NCBI GenBank assembly: GCA_023336205.1 | Contig: JALQCR010000003.1 | Location: 1 to 64,000 of the forward strand | Reading direction: 5' to 3' | Origin: Pseudanabaena sp. Salubria-1 | GTDB lineage: Bacteria > Cyanobacteriota > Cyanobacteriia > Pseudanabaenales > Pseudanabaenaceae | Length of the DNA: 64,000 bases | Shown here: piece by piece, positions 7,624 through 16,127 of the stretch | Layout: every line of letters starts with the position of its first letter | Numbering within the stretch: position 1 is the first letter of the stretch | Notes under the pieces: model-generated | The model's input: the letters and a program-made list of their open reading frames with translations, nothing else | Databases searched by the model: none | Told to the model about the DNA's origin: nothing | Position numbers and translations under genes: made by a program

Positions 7624-8840
7624 GTAGTTTCAACAAACTTTTTTAGGCTGATCAAGGCGATCGCTAAAGCAAAAAAGCATAATAAAGCTCCATTCATGGA
7701 CGAGATTTCACCTTGAGTTACTGCTAATGCAGCAATCACTGCAGTCGCCATGCCATTACCGCCAAAATATAAGCCTGTCCCAAATCCTGCTTGATTAGAC
7801 GGAACCATTGCTAAAGCTAGGGGAATAGTATTTGTCAAAACTAAACCTAGAGCCATAGCCGCGATCGCACTCATGAATATCAAATAAACGCCATTTTGGC
7901 TTAGCACTGTCAATGTGAGACAACCTGCGATCGCTGCTAACCCTAATCCCATGCCAAAGGTTACTTTGTATCTGCGAAATAGCGATCGCAAAGGTAATGT
8001 CGCAACTCCTGCAATTAATAGGATTCCCGACTGGATATATTCAACTGAGAGACTGCCTAATGATTGGGAAAGATGCCGAGGGAGAATATGCAGCAGCAAA
8101 TTAATTTCTAAGCCAGATCCTAAGCCCACGACAAAAGGCAAGGCATACAAGACTAGTGATTTTGCGGTTAATTTTGTGGTGGAGACTTCGGGGCTCGTTG
8201 CTGTGACCAAATGGCGTGGCATTGATGCCCATAGCAGTACTGAACCAATTAATAAGGCGATCGCGCCCAGAATAAAAGTCATGGATGCGCCAATCTGTTT
8301 GAGTATTAAACCTAAGATTGGGCTAGTGGCGCTAGTGACTGCTAGTACCAGAGCCAGAATTGCATTGGCTTGAGGCAACTGACTGGTCGGCGCAAAGCCT
8401 TGGAGCAGAGCGATCGCAGGTCCTCGAAAAATAATCATCGCAATTACCCACATTGTCATCATCACTGGGACAATCCAGCGCATTCCTTCTGCTAGCTGAG
8501 TTTCGACTAGCCACGAAGCAATTACAAAAATTAGTCCCGCGAGGGTCACGCCCACAACTACCTGCGGTAAGCGGCTACCAAATCGACCAAGAATGCGATC
8601 GGAAAACCAACCGACAATTGGCTCCACGATCGCGCCGAGCAGCCCCTGAAAAATCCCTAGCCATATTGCTAAATCAACAAACCCAATCCGCGCCAAAATT
8701 CTGGGCTGATAAAATCCATAAGCGATCCAACTAAAAGTAATCGCAGCTAATAATGCGGCCAATCCCCAAACCTGTTGCCACAGAATTTTTGTAGGGGCAT
8801 TTGGGAAAGAATTAGTTTGAGCATCAGTCACGACATTCAT
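7614..8840 (-). CDS. MFS transporter (12-TM)
   Basis: 408 residues from the ATG at 8840; about 12 hydrophobic helices, with the signature-like GWFSDRILGRFGSRLPQ loop after helix 2. It resembles the MFS/GPH-type permeases common in cyanobacteria; the substrate cannot be told from sequence. A longer frame starts at 8936, but its extra N-terminus (GWALPTLLHAALH) is translated from an intergenic palindrome typical of cyanobacteria, so I chose the internal ATG preceded by AAAGAA. The stop lies in the bidirectional terminator shared with gvpJ. Confidence 0.82.
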   Translation of the reverse strand: MNVVTDAQTNSFPNAPTKILWQQVWGLAALLAAITFSWIAYGFYQPRILARIGFVDLAIWLGIFQGLLGAIVEPIVGWFSDRILGRFGSRLPQVVVGVTLAGLIFVIASWLVETQLAEGMRWIVPVMMTMWVIAMIIFRGPAIALLQGFAPTSQLPQANAILALVLAVTSATSPILGLILKQIGASMTFILGAIALLIGSVLLWASMPRHLVTATSPEVSTTKLTAKSLVLYALPFVVGLGSGLEINLLLHILPRHLSQSLGSLSVEYIQSGILLIAGVATLPLRSLFRRYKVTFGMGLGLAAIAGCLTLTVLSQNGVYLIFMSAIAAMALGLVLTNTIPLALAMVPSNQAGFGTGLYFGGNGMATAVIAALAVTQGEISSMNGALLCFFALAIALISLKKFVETTKS

Positions 8841-8872
8841 TTCTTTATTAAAGTTGTGTAGCGCGGCGTGTA

Positions 8873-8897
8873 GTAGGGTGGGCAATGCCCACCCTAC
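8873..8897. repeat. Intergenic palindrome GTAGGGTGGGC...GCCCACCCTAC
   Basis: Perfect 11-bp inverted repeat with a 3-nt spacer, between the ferritin-like gene and the MFS gene. The same palindrome family is widespread between cyanobacterial genes. When translated it yields the spurious VGWALPTL-type peptide. Confidence 0.8.
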
Positions 8898-8917
8898 AAT
8901 TCCTTTAAAAAGTTGAG

Positions 8918-9565
8918 TTAGACTTTGAGAATCCAAGCATCGCGGGTGTCTTTACTGACAAAAGCAGCAGGAACCACATTCAGAGCAACGCCCAAGGATT
9001 GGAATGCAGCCCGAATTACGGTGGCATGGGAAGCCTCAGTGGAACCAATACTTGCACCTGCGGTAATCAGATCAGGGCTTTTGAGAGTGGCGACCTCACG
9101 TCCATAGGCGATCGCAGCATCTACCTCTAACGCAAGGGCAAGCTTAGCAATATTCACATCTGAGTCGAGATTTCCTTCTCCCTTTTCGATATAAGGTGTG
9201 ACCGTCTTGAGATATTCAGACTTTGCCATCACAGGGCTACCACCAAGTTTTTTCACAACTGTAGTCAGCAAATCGCGGTGCGCCTTATGATCGGCTTGGT
9301 TAGCTAAGGCGATCGCCAATACTGCTTTACCAACATTGCCAGTCGTGAGTTTGCCTGCCGCAAATCCATAAGCCCAGATTGCTTGATGCTCATAGAACAA
9401 AGCGTTATTAAGAACCTTGATGTCGTTCATCACATCGTTTTTCTTAGGCATTGCCATGACTTCAGGGACAACTGCGACACTTGCAATTCCCATAGCCCCA
9501 AATAAGCCTGCTTTAATTAATTCGCGGCGCGAAGCGGAACGAGAAAATCTTTCTGTTCTAGACAT
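8918..9565 (-). CDS. Tat-exported ferritin-like domain protein
   Basis: 215 residues with an N-terminal twin-arginine signal (SASRRELIKAGLF, about residues 10-22, then a hydrophobic stretch ending near AMA at about 39). A mature ferritin-like four-helix domain follows, with several helix-placed Glu/His residues (NNALFYEHQAIWAY, NQADHKAHRDLL, LEVDAAIAYGREVA, GSTEASHATVIRAAF). Such domains bind di-iron or are structural; the exact reaction is unknown. It is divergent from an ECF sigma factor/ChrR-like anti-sigma pair at 9688-10947, a context often linked to oxidative or singlet-oxygen stress, so it may belong to that regulon (inference). Confidence 0.82.
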   Translation of the reverse strand: MSRTERFSRSASRRELIKAGLFGAMGIASVAVVPEVMAMPKKNDVMNDIKVLNNALFYEHQAIWAYGFAAGKLTTGNVGKAVLAIALANQADHKAHRDLLTTVVKKLGGSPVMAKSEYLKTVTPYIEKGEGNLDSDVNIAKLALALEVDAAIAYGREVATLKSPDLITAGASIGSTEASHATVIRAAFQSLGVALNVVPAAFVSKDTRDAWILKV

Positions 9566-9687
9566 GGTTTTTACCAGATGATATATAGTTAAAAATCAGT
9601 TGTGGCTAGTCAGCGATCGCAAATACAAATGATCTTAGAGATTATTGAAATCGCTGATTCAAATAGGAATACGAAGAGGATCTGATT

Positions 9688-10290
9688 TTGGATTCATGCG
9701 ATCGCAAATTTCTTAAAATCGATAGTGACAGCAAGGTTGACGAAATTTCACTAATTAGCCGAATTGCTGAAATGGATCAAACTGCCCTGTCGTTGCTATA
9801 CGATCGCTACTCTAGAGTGATTTATACGATCGCCTATAAAATTCTTAATTCGTCAGAAGAATCCGAAGAGATCGTTTTAGACGTATTTACTCAAGTATGG
9901 AGAATTGCTAAAAATTACAATTTCCAAAAAGGTAGAGTAGATACATGGCTGTTTATGCTCACCCGCAGTCGCGCCTTAGATCGCTTACGCAGTCATACAA
10001 GGTTTGGCAAAGCTGTTGCTGCTTCAGAAGATCTGTTAAAGATGCATTCGCACGTCGATAGTCCAGAAGCAGATGTCCTAATGCAAGAGCGAAGTTCTTA
10101 TATAAAGGCTTGTCTTGCTGAACTTCCCGACGAGCAACGTTTAGCTCTAGAACTTGCCTATTTCGGTGGACTTAGCCATAGTGAAATTGCTGCCAAAACA
10201 GGGCTTTCCCTTGGCACTGTCAAAACTCGCATTCGGCTTGGGTTAAAAAAATTAAGGGAAGCGATCGGCGATGAGTGGTTTAGTTTTTAG
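9688..10290 (+). CDS. ECF (group 4) RNA polymerase sigma factor
   Basis: A 200-residue sigma-70 family protein. Region 2 spans about residues 25-95 (LYDRYSRVIYTIAYKIL, EEIVLDVFTQVWRIA); region 4 with its helix-turn-helix spans about 140-195 (LPDEQRLALELAYFGGLSHSEIAAKTG, then a TVKTRIRLGLKKLR recognition helix). No regions 1 or 3, as expected for ECF factors. The start is TTG at 9688, with GAGGA 8-9 nt upstream; the conserved part would be unaffected by a later start. The next gene encodes a ChrR-like cupin anti-sigma factor, making a typical sigma/anti-sigma pair. Confidence 0.93.
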   Translation: MDSCDRKFLKIDSDSKVDEISLISRIAEMDQTALSLLYDRYSRVIYTIAYKILNSSEESEEIVLDVFTQVWRIAKNYNFQKGRVDTWLFMLTRSRALDRLRSHTRFGKAVAASEDLLKMHSHVDSPEADVLMQERSSYIKACLAELPDEQRLALELAYFGGLSHSEIAAKTGLSLGTVKTRIRLGLKKLREAIGDEWFSF

Positions 10291-10392
10291 GGAATGCTAG
10301 TAACAATCATCAAAAAAAATAAAAAACCAAACGTTAAATTAATAGAAGCAATGGACTAAAAGCCAAAAGCTAAAAATCAGGATCTAAACTGC

Positions 10393-10947
10393 ATGAACCA
10401 AGAAGAAATTAATAATCTATTAGCATTAACAGCCATGACAGCGATCGCTCCTGAAGAGATCCAATCCGTAGAAAAAATGGCAGTTTCCTCCCCAGAAATA
10501 GAGAAAGAATTGCGATCGCTGCGCGAGACTGCTTCCACTCTTGCCTATGTTGAGCCAGCTTTATCTGTTCCCACTAGTCTCAAACAAAGACTCTTTAACC
10601 GCATTCAGATGGAAACTAAATCTGGGGATTTTGTTGCGTTAAGATCTAGTGAACTTAAGTGGAAACCTCATCCTGTCAAAGGCTTAATGATGGCAGTCTT
10701 AAAAATTGATCGCGAAAAAAGAGAGCTGTCAGCATTAATTCGTGCTGAAGTGACTGTTGATTATCCATCCCATCAACATGCTACGGGGGAAGAAATTTTT
10801 ATGCTGGAAGGTGAGTTAATCGATCGCGGGGTTACTTATCAATCAGGGGACTATCTCTACTCCAAGGCTGGATCTGTTCATACGCCCATTGCGATCGCAG
10901 GCTGTATGTTTTTTGTGAAAACATCTCTAGATGACAAGTTTCTCTGA
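10393..10947 (+). CDS. ChrR-like cupin anti-sigma factor
   Basis: 184 residues. The N-terminal helical domain (about 1-75) resembles the anti-sigma zinc domain but lacks an obvious HxxxCxxC. The C-terminal cupin domain (about 80-180) has the metal-binding pattern SHQHATGEE with a later Glu and His (EIFMLEGE, SVHTPI). In ChrR of Rhodobacter the cupin half senses singlet oxygen and releases the cognate ECF sigma factor. Position 102 bp downstream of the ECF gene on the same strand supports the same role. The apparent absence of the zinc cysteines in the N-terminal part means the binding mode may differ. Confidence 0.8.
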   Translation: MNQEEINNLLALTAMTAIAPEEIQSVEKMAVSSPEIEKELRSLRETASTLAYVEPALSVPTSLKQRLFNRIQMETKSGDFVALRSSELKWKPHPVKGLMMAVLKIDREKRELSALIRAEVTVDYPSHQHATGEEIFMLEGELIDRGVTYQSGDYLYSKAGSVHTPIAIAGCMFFVKTSLDDKFL

Positions 10948-11090
10948 AAGTCAATAAACCAAGAACTCAAGTTCTTGGCTAAAAGCTCAAGTCCACTGAA
11001 GTGGACTATAGAATACTCTTAATTAACCCGTTGAAACAGGTTTGGATTTTAGCCCGCATTTGAGTGCAGGGCTAGGTGATTGTGAAAACT
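10948..11090. repeat. Cluster of three small palindromes
   Basis: Between the anti-sigma gene and nusB are consecutive palindromes: CCAAGAACTCAAGTTCTTGG, AGTCCACTGAAGTGGACT and a weaker AACCCGTTGAAACAGGTT, then AGCCCGCATTTGAGTGCAGGGCT. They look like a modular intergenic repeat; termination or mRNA end protection are possible roles. No ORF. Confidence 0.6.
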
Positions 11091-11732
11091 TCATTTTAAT
11101 TTGCGTAATTCTTTGAGTTGATCGTCAATGCGTCGCAAAACACCGTTGATAAATCTATAACCGTCTTCGCTGCTGTAGCGTTTGGCTAGTTCTACCGCCT
11201 CATCGATCGCAACTTTGCTAGCCACACTCATAAACATCATCTCCGCCGTGGCAATCCGCAAAATATCTTTATCTACCTGAGCAAGGCGATCGATTTGCCA
11301 ATTAACTAAAGCGCTGCTGATCATCTCATCGATCTCAGTGCGTTTGCCGTTCACAGTTTTGAGGATATCGATCGCATAGTTACGTACTTCGTTACGTTGA
11401 GCTAATACCAACGTAACGGGAAATTCTAAAGCTGCACCAATATTGTTAATCGCATTTTTTGTTAATTCGATTGCTTCACGCACCATGCCCTCGACAGCTT
11501 GGATATCTTGCCGAACGTCACCTGTGCGGGTTTCGCTAGCGGATACACGCTCTTGACCACGCTGTAGCTCAGCGCTAGCGGTTTGTAATAACTCTTTGGT
11601 CTCATCGTGCAGCGATCGCACAACTGCCGTCACAATGTCATCTAGAGTTTTCGTTTCTAGCTTTTGGGGTTGACTGGGTAATTGGTTGATGCTAAAGAGT
11701 GCGAGTTCGCGGGCGATGTGACGAGGTTGCAT
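11091..11732 (-). CDS. nusB: Transcription antitermination factor NusB
   Basis: 213 residues from the ATG at 11732 (MQPRHIARELALFS, the usual cyanobacterial start). A longer frame starts at 11771, but its extra residues do not look conserved. NusB is an RNA-binding protein of the rRNA antitermination complex with NusE. The C-terminal half carries the conserved core: ILRIATAEMMF, VAIDEAVELAKRYSSEDGYRFINGVL. An inserted low-conservation helical region (about 40-110) makes it longer than bacterial NusB of about 140 residues, as in other cyanobacteria. Confidence 0.92.
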   Translation of the reverse strand: MQPRHIARELALFSINQLPSQPQKLETKTLDDIVTAVVRSLHDETKELLQTASAELQRGQERVSASETRTGDVRQDIQAVEGMVREAIELTKNAINNIGAALEFPVTLVLAQRNEVRNYAIDILKTVNGKRTEIDEMISSALVNWQIDRLAQVDKDILRIATAEMMFMSVASKVAIDEAVELAKRYSSEDGYRFINGVLRRIDDQLKELRKLK

Positions 11733-11858
11733 AGGAGGAGATAAAATTAAGCCAATTGAACATCGTATCATTCTCTTTGCACAATCATTAAACAGGTAAA
11801 GTGTGGCGCAAAGCTCAACACCTTACCCATCAACAACAACCACCTAATTTTCAGAAAA

Positions 11859-12188
11859 ATGACTCAGACTTTTACAGCCACACTTCATCATCAAGGACAA
11901 ACATTTACGGTATCTGTCCCTGAAAATCAATCGATCCTTGATGCTGCGATCGAGCAAGGGCTAGATTTGCCATGTTCTTGCTATGCAGGCGTATGTACGA
12001 CTTGTGCAGCTCAAATTGTTAAAGGTGAAGTCGATCAAAGCCAAGGCATGGGCATTGGTGGCATGGGTGAAGAGCTAGATGCTAAGGGCTATATTCTCCT
12101 ATGTGTATCGCATCCTAAGTCCGATGTCGAAATCTACACTGACAAAGAACAAGATGTATATTCGATTCGATTTGGATCTAGCGCCTAA
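11859..12188 (+). CDS. [2Fe-2S] plant-type ferredoxin
   Basis: A 109-residue soluble electron carrier. The cluster ligands follow the plant-type pattern: LPCSCYAGVCTTC (CX4CX2C, about residues 38-50) and the distal Cys in ILLCVSHP (about 84). Several ferredoxin paralogues occur in cyanobacteria; this one has a Gly/Met-rich insertion (QGMGIGGMGEE) before the last ligand and is probably not the main photosynthetic PetF. The gene is monocistronic and is closed by a strong hairpin at 12193-12225. Confidence 0.93.
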   Translation: MTQTFTATLHHQGQTFTVSVPENQSILDAAIEQGLDLPCSCYAGVCTTCAAQIVKGEVDQSQGMGIGGMGEELDAKGYILLCVSHPKSDVEIYTDKEQDVYSIRFGSSA

Positions 12189-12192
12189 GCTG

Positions 12193-12225
12193 TAATCAAG
12201 AGAGCGCAGTGCGCTCTCTTGATTA
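12193..12225 (+). terminator. Hairpin terminator after ferredoxin gene
   Basis: 15-bp perfect stem TAATCAAGAGAGCGC / GCGCTCTCTTGATTA with an AGT loop, directly after the ferredoxin stop. The U-tract is weak. Confidence 0.75.
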
Positions 12226-12248
12226 GCCGTATGTTTAGATAGTTTTAG

Positions 12249-12698
12249 TTATAGTTCACTTTCCGACATCTTCCCTTTACATATTGGGCAATGCTCAAGG
12301 TAGTCCACATAGTCTACTAATGAGCCTTTTACTTGACAATTTGGACAATTAACATCGTCAAAAGCTAAGCTATACAGAATGTGGAGATTTTCTCCTCTTA
12401 GAACGACATTTTCATTAACAGGAATCCGAGTACCAATATCTAGCCATGCATCTTGATAAATATTCTTTTTAATTCTTCCTTTTTTGGAAGATACTTCAAC
12501 CCACTTTTTTCCTCTGACATAGATTCTGTGGGGCTTATTGCTGCTTACCACCTTCTCCCCTTCGTCAGGATAAACATGAAAATGATAAGTACAAGCCTTA
12601 CAAATCGCTATAGTTCGATTTTGCTCTTTGCCAATAAAGCCAAGTGGAACTTGATAATTGCAGGACTCACAAGTATAAACGCTAAAGTAAACAGACAT
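12249..12698 (-). CDS. Hypothetical protein with two zinc-ribbon-like CxxC pairs
   Basis: 149 residues, function not recognised. Four paired-cysteine motifs: CESC (about residue 10) with CKAC (about 33) and CPNC (about 117) with CPIC (about 137), suggesting two zinc-binding ribbons flanking a central basic region. It stands alone on the minus strand between the ferredoxin gene and a MITE-like hairpin, with no operon partner. Nucleic-acid or protein binding would be a guess. Confidence 0.7.
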   Translation of the reverse strand: MSVYFSVYTCESCNYQVPLGFIGKEQNRTIAICKACTYHFHVYPDEGEKVVSSNKPHRIYVRGKKWVEVSSKKGRIKKNIYQDAWLDIGTRIPVNENVVLRGENLHILYSLAFDDVNCPNCQVKGSLVDYVDYLEHCPICKGKMSESEL

Positions 12699-12780
12699 AA
12701 TCTCTACAAGCTACAAATTTCTTCTTACAGCTCTAGCGGTTTTCATTTTGCCGTTGGCAAACTTGCTATGACTAAGTGAT

Positions 12781-12882
12781 TTACAGCAATTGCCGATCAA
12801 TCGAAACCCAAGAAAAAGTTTAAAAACTTTGCTAAGCAAAGTTTTTAAACTTTTTCTTGGGTTTGAACGCCAAGCGTTGTAA
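12781..12882. repeat. Hairpin MITE-like element, copy B
   Basis: About 102 bp starting TTACAGC and ending GTTGTAA, with CCGATCAA near the left end and a perfect inner inverted repeat (AAGAAAAAGTTTAAAAACTTTG / CAAAGTTTTTAAACTTTTTCTT over adjacent 20-bp arms). Same architecture as copy A at 621-725 but with a different inner palindrome. Confidence 0.7.
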
Positions 12883-12903
12883 GACATGCTTGGCTTTGTT
12901 TTT

Positions 12904-13308
12904 TTAGGTAAAACTGGCAATAAAGAGGCTGCCTATACATGCCATACTGACTCCCCACATTGGCGATCGCAGCCAAGGTAAATCGAGTATATAAAATAGG
13001 CTAAACAAAAATCTTGCAGCTAAAAAGACTAATACGTTAAGAGAAGTTTGATCAGAAGCAACATTGCTAACATAGGCTGTTAGCGCCGCTGCTGCAAAGA
13101 GTGCAAATACTTCAAAAGAATTTTGATGTGCCCATGTCGCCCGTTTGGCATAGTCAGGTAAGCGATCGAACATCGCTCTTGGAGAATTCATGTCATAGCC
13201 AATACTCACCCGCCCAAATGCGACAACAATATATGGGAAATATACAAGCCCCGCCGCGATCGCAATACCATAAAGCAATATATGTGAAGGAGAAAAAGTC
13301 AAATTCAT
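12904..13308 (-). CDS. MAPEG-family membrane protein
   Basis: 134 residues from the ATG at 13308; an in-frame ATG at 13362 would add 18 residues. About four hydrophobic helices. The MAPEG signature-like RATWAHQNSFEVFALFAAAAL sits after the first helix pair. The family (membrane-associated proteins in eicosanoid and glutathione metabolism) includes membrane glutathione transferases; in cyanobacteria the substrate is generally unknown. It is monocistronic and divergent from the gene at 13414. Confidence 0.85.
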   Translation of the reverse strand: MNLTFSPSHILLYGIAIAAGLVYFPYIVVAFGRVSIGYDMNSPRAMFDRLPDYAKRATWAHQNSFEVFALFAAAALTAYVSNVASDQTSLNVLVFLAARFLFSLFYILDLPWLRSPMWGVSMACIGSLFIASFT

Positions 13309-13413
13309 TATGCGTTTGATCAACCAATCTAAAACCTTTTCTATTTTAGAGCTATAAGCCAAAGGCTATGTTATAAAACAGCTAGGAAATAAAGGCTTTG
13401 CAAGGAGTATTCC

Positions 13414-14238
13414 ATGATTGTTTCAGAGCGATCGCTGTTAGATAGTCTTCAAGCTTATGTAAATCGATTTGAAAAACCTAATTCTCGCGAAGATCTCCTT
13501 GCGATCGCGAGTTCGATTTTGACATTTCAGCAAAAACAAGCAAGCATTGCGATCGCGCCCAATCAAGCTGAAGCTTTAATCCAGCAGGTCGTCGATAAGT
13601 TTAAATCAACAACTGGATCTTCTGTGGTTGAAGCAACCACTGATGCATTGGTTCAAGAAGTAAATCAATGGCGGCATTCATTAGAAGATCAGGTTCTTAA
13701 TACGCTCAATGCCTACGCTCAGAAGGTACAGCCAGAGAAATTGTTGAATTTATTGCCAGATACGATTTTATCTATTCTCCCTTTAGTAGAAAGCGCCCAA
13801 CTGCGTAAAGTAGAAGCTGAGTCTTTAATTCAGCAGGTAAAATCAAAATTTAATTTGACTAACGCATTAGCGCAGGTCATTGATCCCAAATCTCTGGCGA
13901 ATGCTGAGAAATTAGTGCAATTATTAAAGTTTGAGAACCTAGAGAAGTTATTACAAGATTCGCTTTTGGGAAATCAGGACTTAATCAATCACACCCTTGA
14001 GAATGTAACTGAATCTCTGGTAGAAAATGAACTCGCCAAAATCCTTGGCAGTGATGCAGTAAATCTAGATATTGACGTTGATGCTCAACAGTTAATGATC
14101 AAACAGGTAACGCTCAAGCTCAATGTGATGCAGTCTTCTGCTCCACCTTCAAAAAGCAGTGAAGAAATCTCTGCGCAAATGGATGATGAAATCGAGCGCT
14201 TTAAATCCTCCCGACCACTTCCATTCCGTTTGTTTTAG
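13414..14238 (+). CDS. Hypothetical helical protein
   Basis: 274 residues with no recognised domain. It is rich in Leu, Gln, Glu and Lys and predicted almost fully helical, with two similar segments (EALIQQVVDKFKSTTG near 54-69 and ESLIQQVKSKFNLTN near 142-156), suggesting an internal duplication. No signal peptide or TM helix is evident. It is preceded by a clear AAGGAG ribosome site and followed by a strong hairpin, so it is probably a monocistronic expressed gene. No function can be assigned. Confidence 0.7.
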   Translation: MIVSERSLLDSLQAYVNRFEKPNSREDLLAIASSILTFQQKQASIAIAPNQAEALIQQVVDKFKSTTGSSVVEATTDALVQEVNQWRHSLEDQVLNTLNAYAQKVQPEKLLNLLPDTILSILPLVESAQLRKVEAESLIQQVKSKFNLTNALAQVIDPKSLANAEKLVQLLKFENLEKLLQDSLLGNQDLINHTLENVTESLVENELAKILGSDAVNLDIDVDAQQLMIKQVTLKLNVMQSSAPPSKSSEEISAQMDDEIERFKSSRPLPFRLF

Positions 14239-14240
14239 CT

Positions 14241-14285
14241 GAATAATTATATGTGCGCGGCTTTGCCACGCACATATAATTATTC
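14241..14285. terminator. Hairpin terminator after hypothetical gene
   Basis: 17-bp stem GAATAATTATATGTGCG paired with CGCACATATAATTATTC around a short loop, right after the stop at 14238. Confidence 0.8.
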
Positions 14286-14305
14286 AAAGCGAGTATTTAC
14301 AACCT

Positions 14306-14800
14306 ATGACTCAAGTTAAATTTGCGATTCGCCATGCGACAATTGCTGATACTCCTGCCATTTTTTCGTTAATTGTCTCGCTTGCCGACTATGAGAATCT
14401 TTCTGATAAAGTCACAGGCAATATTGAATCCTTACAAGAAGATTTGTTTGGGGAAAAACCTTGTATCGAAGCGATCGTCGCAGAGATAGAACCGAATCAA
14501 CAAATTGTCGGATTTGCAATATTTTTTACGAGTTATTCCACCTTCTTAACTCGGCGCGGTATCTATTTGGAAGATCTGTTTGTGCTATCGGAATATCGCG
14601 GTATGGGGATTGGCAAAGCCCTAATTACCCATCTTGCTCAAATTGCTGTATCGCGAGAATATGGACGTTTTGAATGGTCGGTTTTAGATTGGAATGAACC
14701 TGCGATCTCATTTTATAAGCGCATTGGTGCAGAAATCCTCCCAGATTGGCGCATCTGCCGAGTTAATGGTGACGCATTAGAAAGACTGGCTAATCAATAA
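14306..14800 (+). CDS. GNAT-family N-acetyltransferase
   Basis: 164 residues. Acetyl-CoA binding motif EYRGMGIGKALITHLAQIA (R/QxxGxG/A, about residues 97-115), with preceding YLEDLFV and following NEPAISFYKRIGAE elements. It resembles the SAT1/diamine acetyltransferase-like subgroup (early YENL segment at about 31-34). The substrate is not identifiable. It is followed directly by a terminator shared with the convergent pentapeptide gene. Confidence 0.87.
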   Translation: MTQVKFAIRHATIADTPAIFSLIVSLADYENLSDKVTGNIESLQEDLFGEKPCIEAIVAEIEPNQQIVGFAIFFTSYSTFLTRRGIYLEDLFVLSEYRGMGIGKALITHLAQIAVSREYGRFEWSVLDWNEPAISFYKRIGAEILPDWRICRVNGDALERLANQ

Positions 14801-14826
14801 AGGCGGCGCTTTGCGCCGCCTTTATT
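14796..14826. terminator. Bidirectional terminator
   Basis: Perfect palindrome AATAAAGGCGGCG-CTTTG-CGCCGCCTTTATT between the convergent GNAT and pentapeptide-repeat genes, with U-rich flanks on both strands. Confidence 0.88.
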
Positions 14827-15272
14827 TAACAATCACGATTTGAGATTAATCCGTTTGATAAAACTGTCTTACAGAGCTTTGCATTAACTAACTGTGAATC
14901 TGAAATATTTGCACTAGTGAGATCAGCCTCAGTCAGATCTGCTTTATCTAAGATCGCATTGGTAAAGTTGGCTAGCAACATCTTGGTGCGTTTAAAATTG
15001 GCATGGCTGAGATTCGCGCCAGTGAGATTGGCGCGGCTCAGATTTGAGAAAGTAATACTCGCACCAACTAAGTTAGCCCGACTCAGGTCGGAGGCAAGTA
15101 AATAGGTATAGTCTAATTTGCTAACTGGTAGGTAGGCTCCTGACAAATCACAGACTTGACAGCTTTTTGTAGTTTGCAATTGGACAATTTGGCTAGGATT
15201 TGCGGCCCATGCTGGCAAAGGAAATAAAAATAATATAAGTAGCACGATCGCTAAAAAAATACGGTATTTCAT
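14826..15272 (-). CDS. Secreted pentapeptide-repeat protein
   Basis: 148 residues: an N-terminal signal peptide (hydrophobic about 5-21, ending AWAA), a Cys pair (CQVC, about 38-41), then some 14 tandem pentapeptides of the A(D/N)Lxx type (LSRANLTGANLSHANF..., about 55-135) that fold as a right-handed quadrilateral beta helix. Short secreted or lumenal pentapeptide proteins are common in cyanobacteria; function is unknown. A C-terminal Cys pair (about 136 and 148) may form a disulfide. Confidence 0.88.
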   Translation of the reverse strand: MKYRIFLAIVLLILFLFPLPAWAANPSQIVQLQTTKSCQVCDLSGAYLPVSKLDYTYLLASDLSRANLVGASITFSNLSRANLTGANLSHANFKRTKMLLANFTNAILDKADLTEADLTSANISDSQLVNAKLCKTVLSNGLISNRDC

Positions 15273-15335
15273 AGTTCAGGATTTTTTACCTATTGAAAAA
15301 TGATCTGAGTTTGATTAGAGCGTCAAGTACTAAAA

Positions 15336-16127
15336 CTAATCAATGGTCACAATCACAGGTGTGTGATCGCTGGGTTGAGTAAGTTTTCGAGGTTCAGGAT
15401 CGATCGCACAGGCTGTTGCTCTTTCGTAGAGTGCATCTGTGAGGAAATGATAATCAATCCGCCAACCACGATTGCGTTGAAAACCTCCAGAACGATAATC
15501 CCACCAACTATAGTACCCGCCATCAGATTCAAATTTCCGAAATATATCTTTAAACCCAAGATTTAAGACTTCAGCAAGAGCCTCGCGCTCGATATCGGTT
15601 GACATTACTTTGTTTTCGCGACCTTTTGGATCGTATATGTCAATATCTGCGATCGCGACATTAAAGTCACCGCAAATCAGGATATTGGAATTTTTTGCTA
15701 ATAATGCCTGCAAATATTCTTTTAGTAGTTTCAGCCAGCGCAATTTGTATTCATATTTCTCACTGCCCACTTCTGAGCCATTGGGGACATACATATTAAC
15801 GATTTGGGTATCGCCAAATCTACAGGTTATCAACCGTTTTTGGTCATCTAAGCTAGGTTCTGAGATGTCGCCTAATACTGAGGCAAACCCTGTTTGAATA
15901 TCCTCAACAGGCGATCGCGCAATAATTGCTACGCCGTTATAGGATTTCTGACCATAGATGTGAGTCTGATAGCCTAAATCTGTAAATGGTGTATGGGGAA
16001 AGTCAGCATCTACTACTTTTGTTTCTTGTAAACACAACAGATCGACTTCAGGATTTGCTTGTAGCCAATCACAAACATGGGTAATCCTTGTACGAACTGA
16101 GTTTACATTCCAAGTTGCGATTTTCAT
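15336..16127 (-). CDS. xthA: Exodeoxyribonuclease III / AP endonuclease
   Basis: 263 residues, full length for the ExoIII (Xth) family that cleaves abasic sites and trims 3' ends in base excision repair. Motifs in order: ATWNVNSVR (about 4-12), LLCLQETK (metal-binding Glu, about 30-37), NMYVPNG, ILICGDFNVA (about 148-157) and the C-terminal SDHTPV (catalytic His, about 253-258). Monocistronic; an ISL3 element lies about 120 bp upstream of the start. Confidence 0.95.
   Translation of the reverse strand: MKIATWNVNSVRTRITHVCDWLQANPEVDLLCLQETKVVDADFPHTPFTDLGYQTHIYGQKSYNGVAIIARSPVEDIQTGFASVLGDISEPSLDDQKRLITCRFGDTQIVNMYVPNGSEVGSEKYEYKLRWLKLLKEYLQALLAKNSNILICGDFNVAIADIDIYDPKGRENKVMSTDIEREALAEVLNLGFKDIFRKFESDGGYYSWWDYRSGGFQRNRGWRIDYHFLTDALYERATACAIDPEPRKLTQPSDHTPVIVTID

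Noticed and set aside
8841..8936. Longer MFS start giving GWALPTLLHAALH at the N-terminus
   Set aside because: The extension is encoded by an intergenic palindrome and has no ribosome site; the ATG at 8840 is better.
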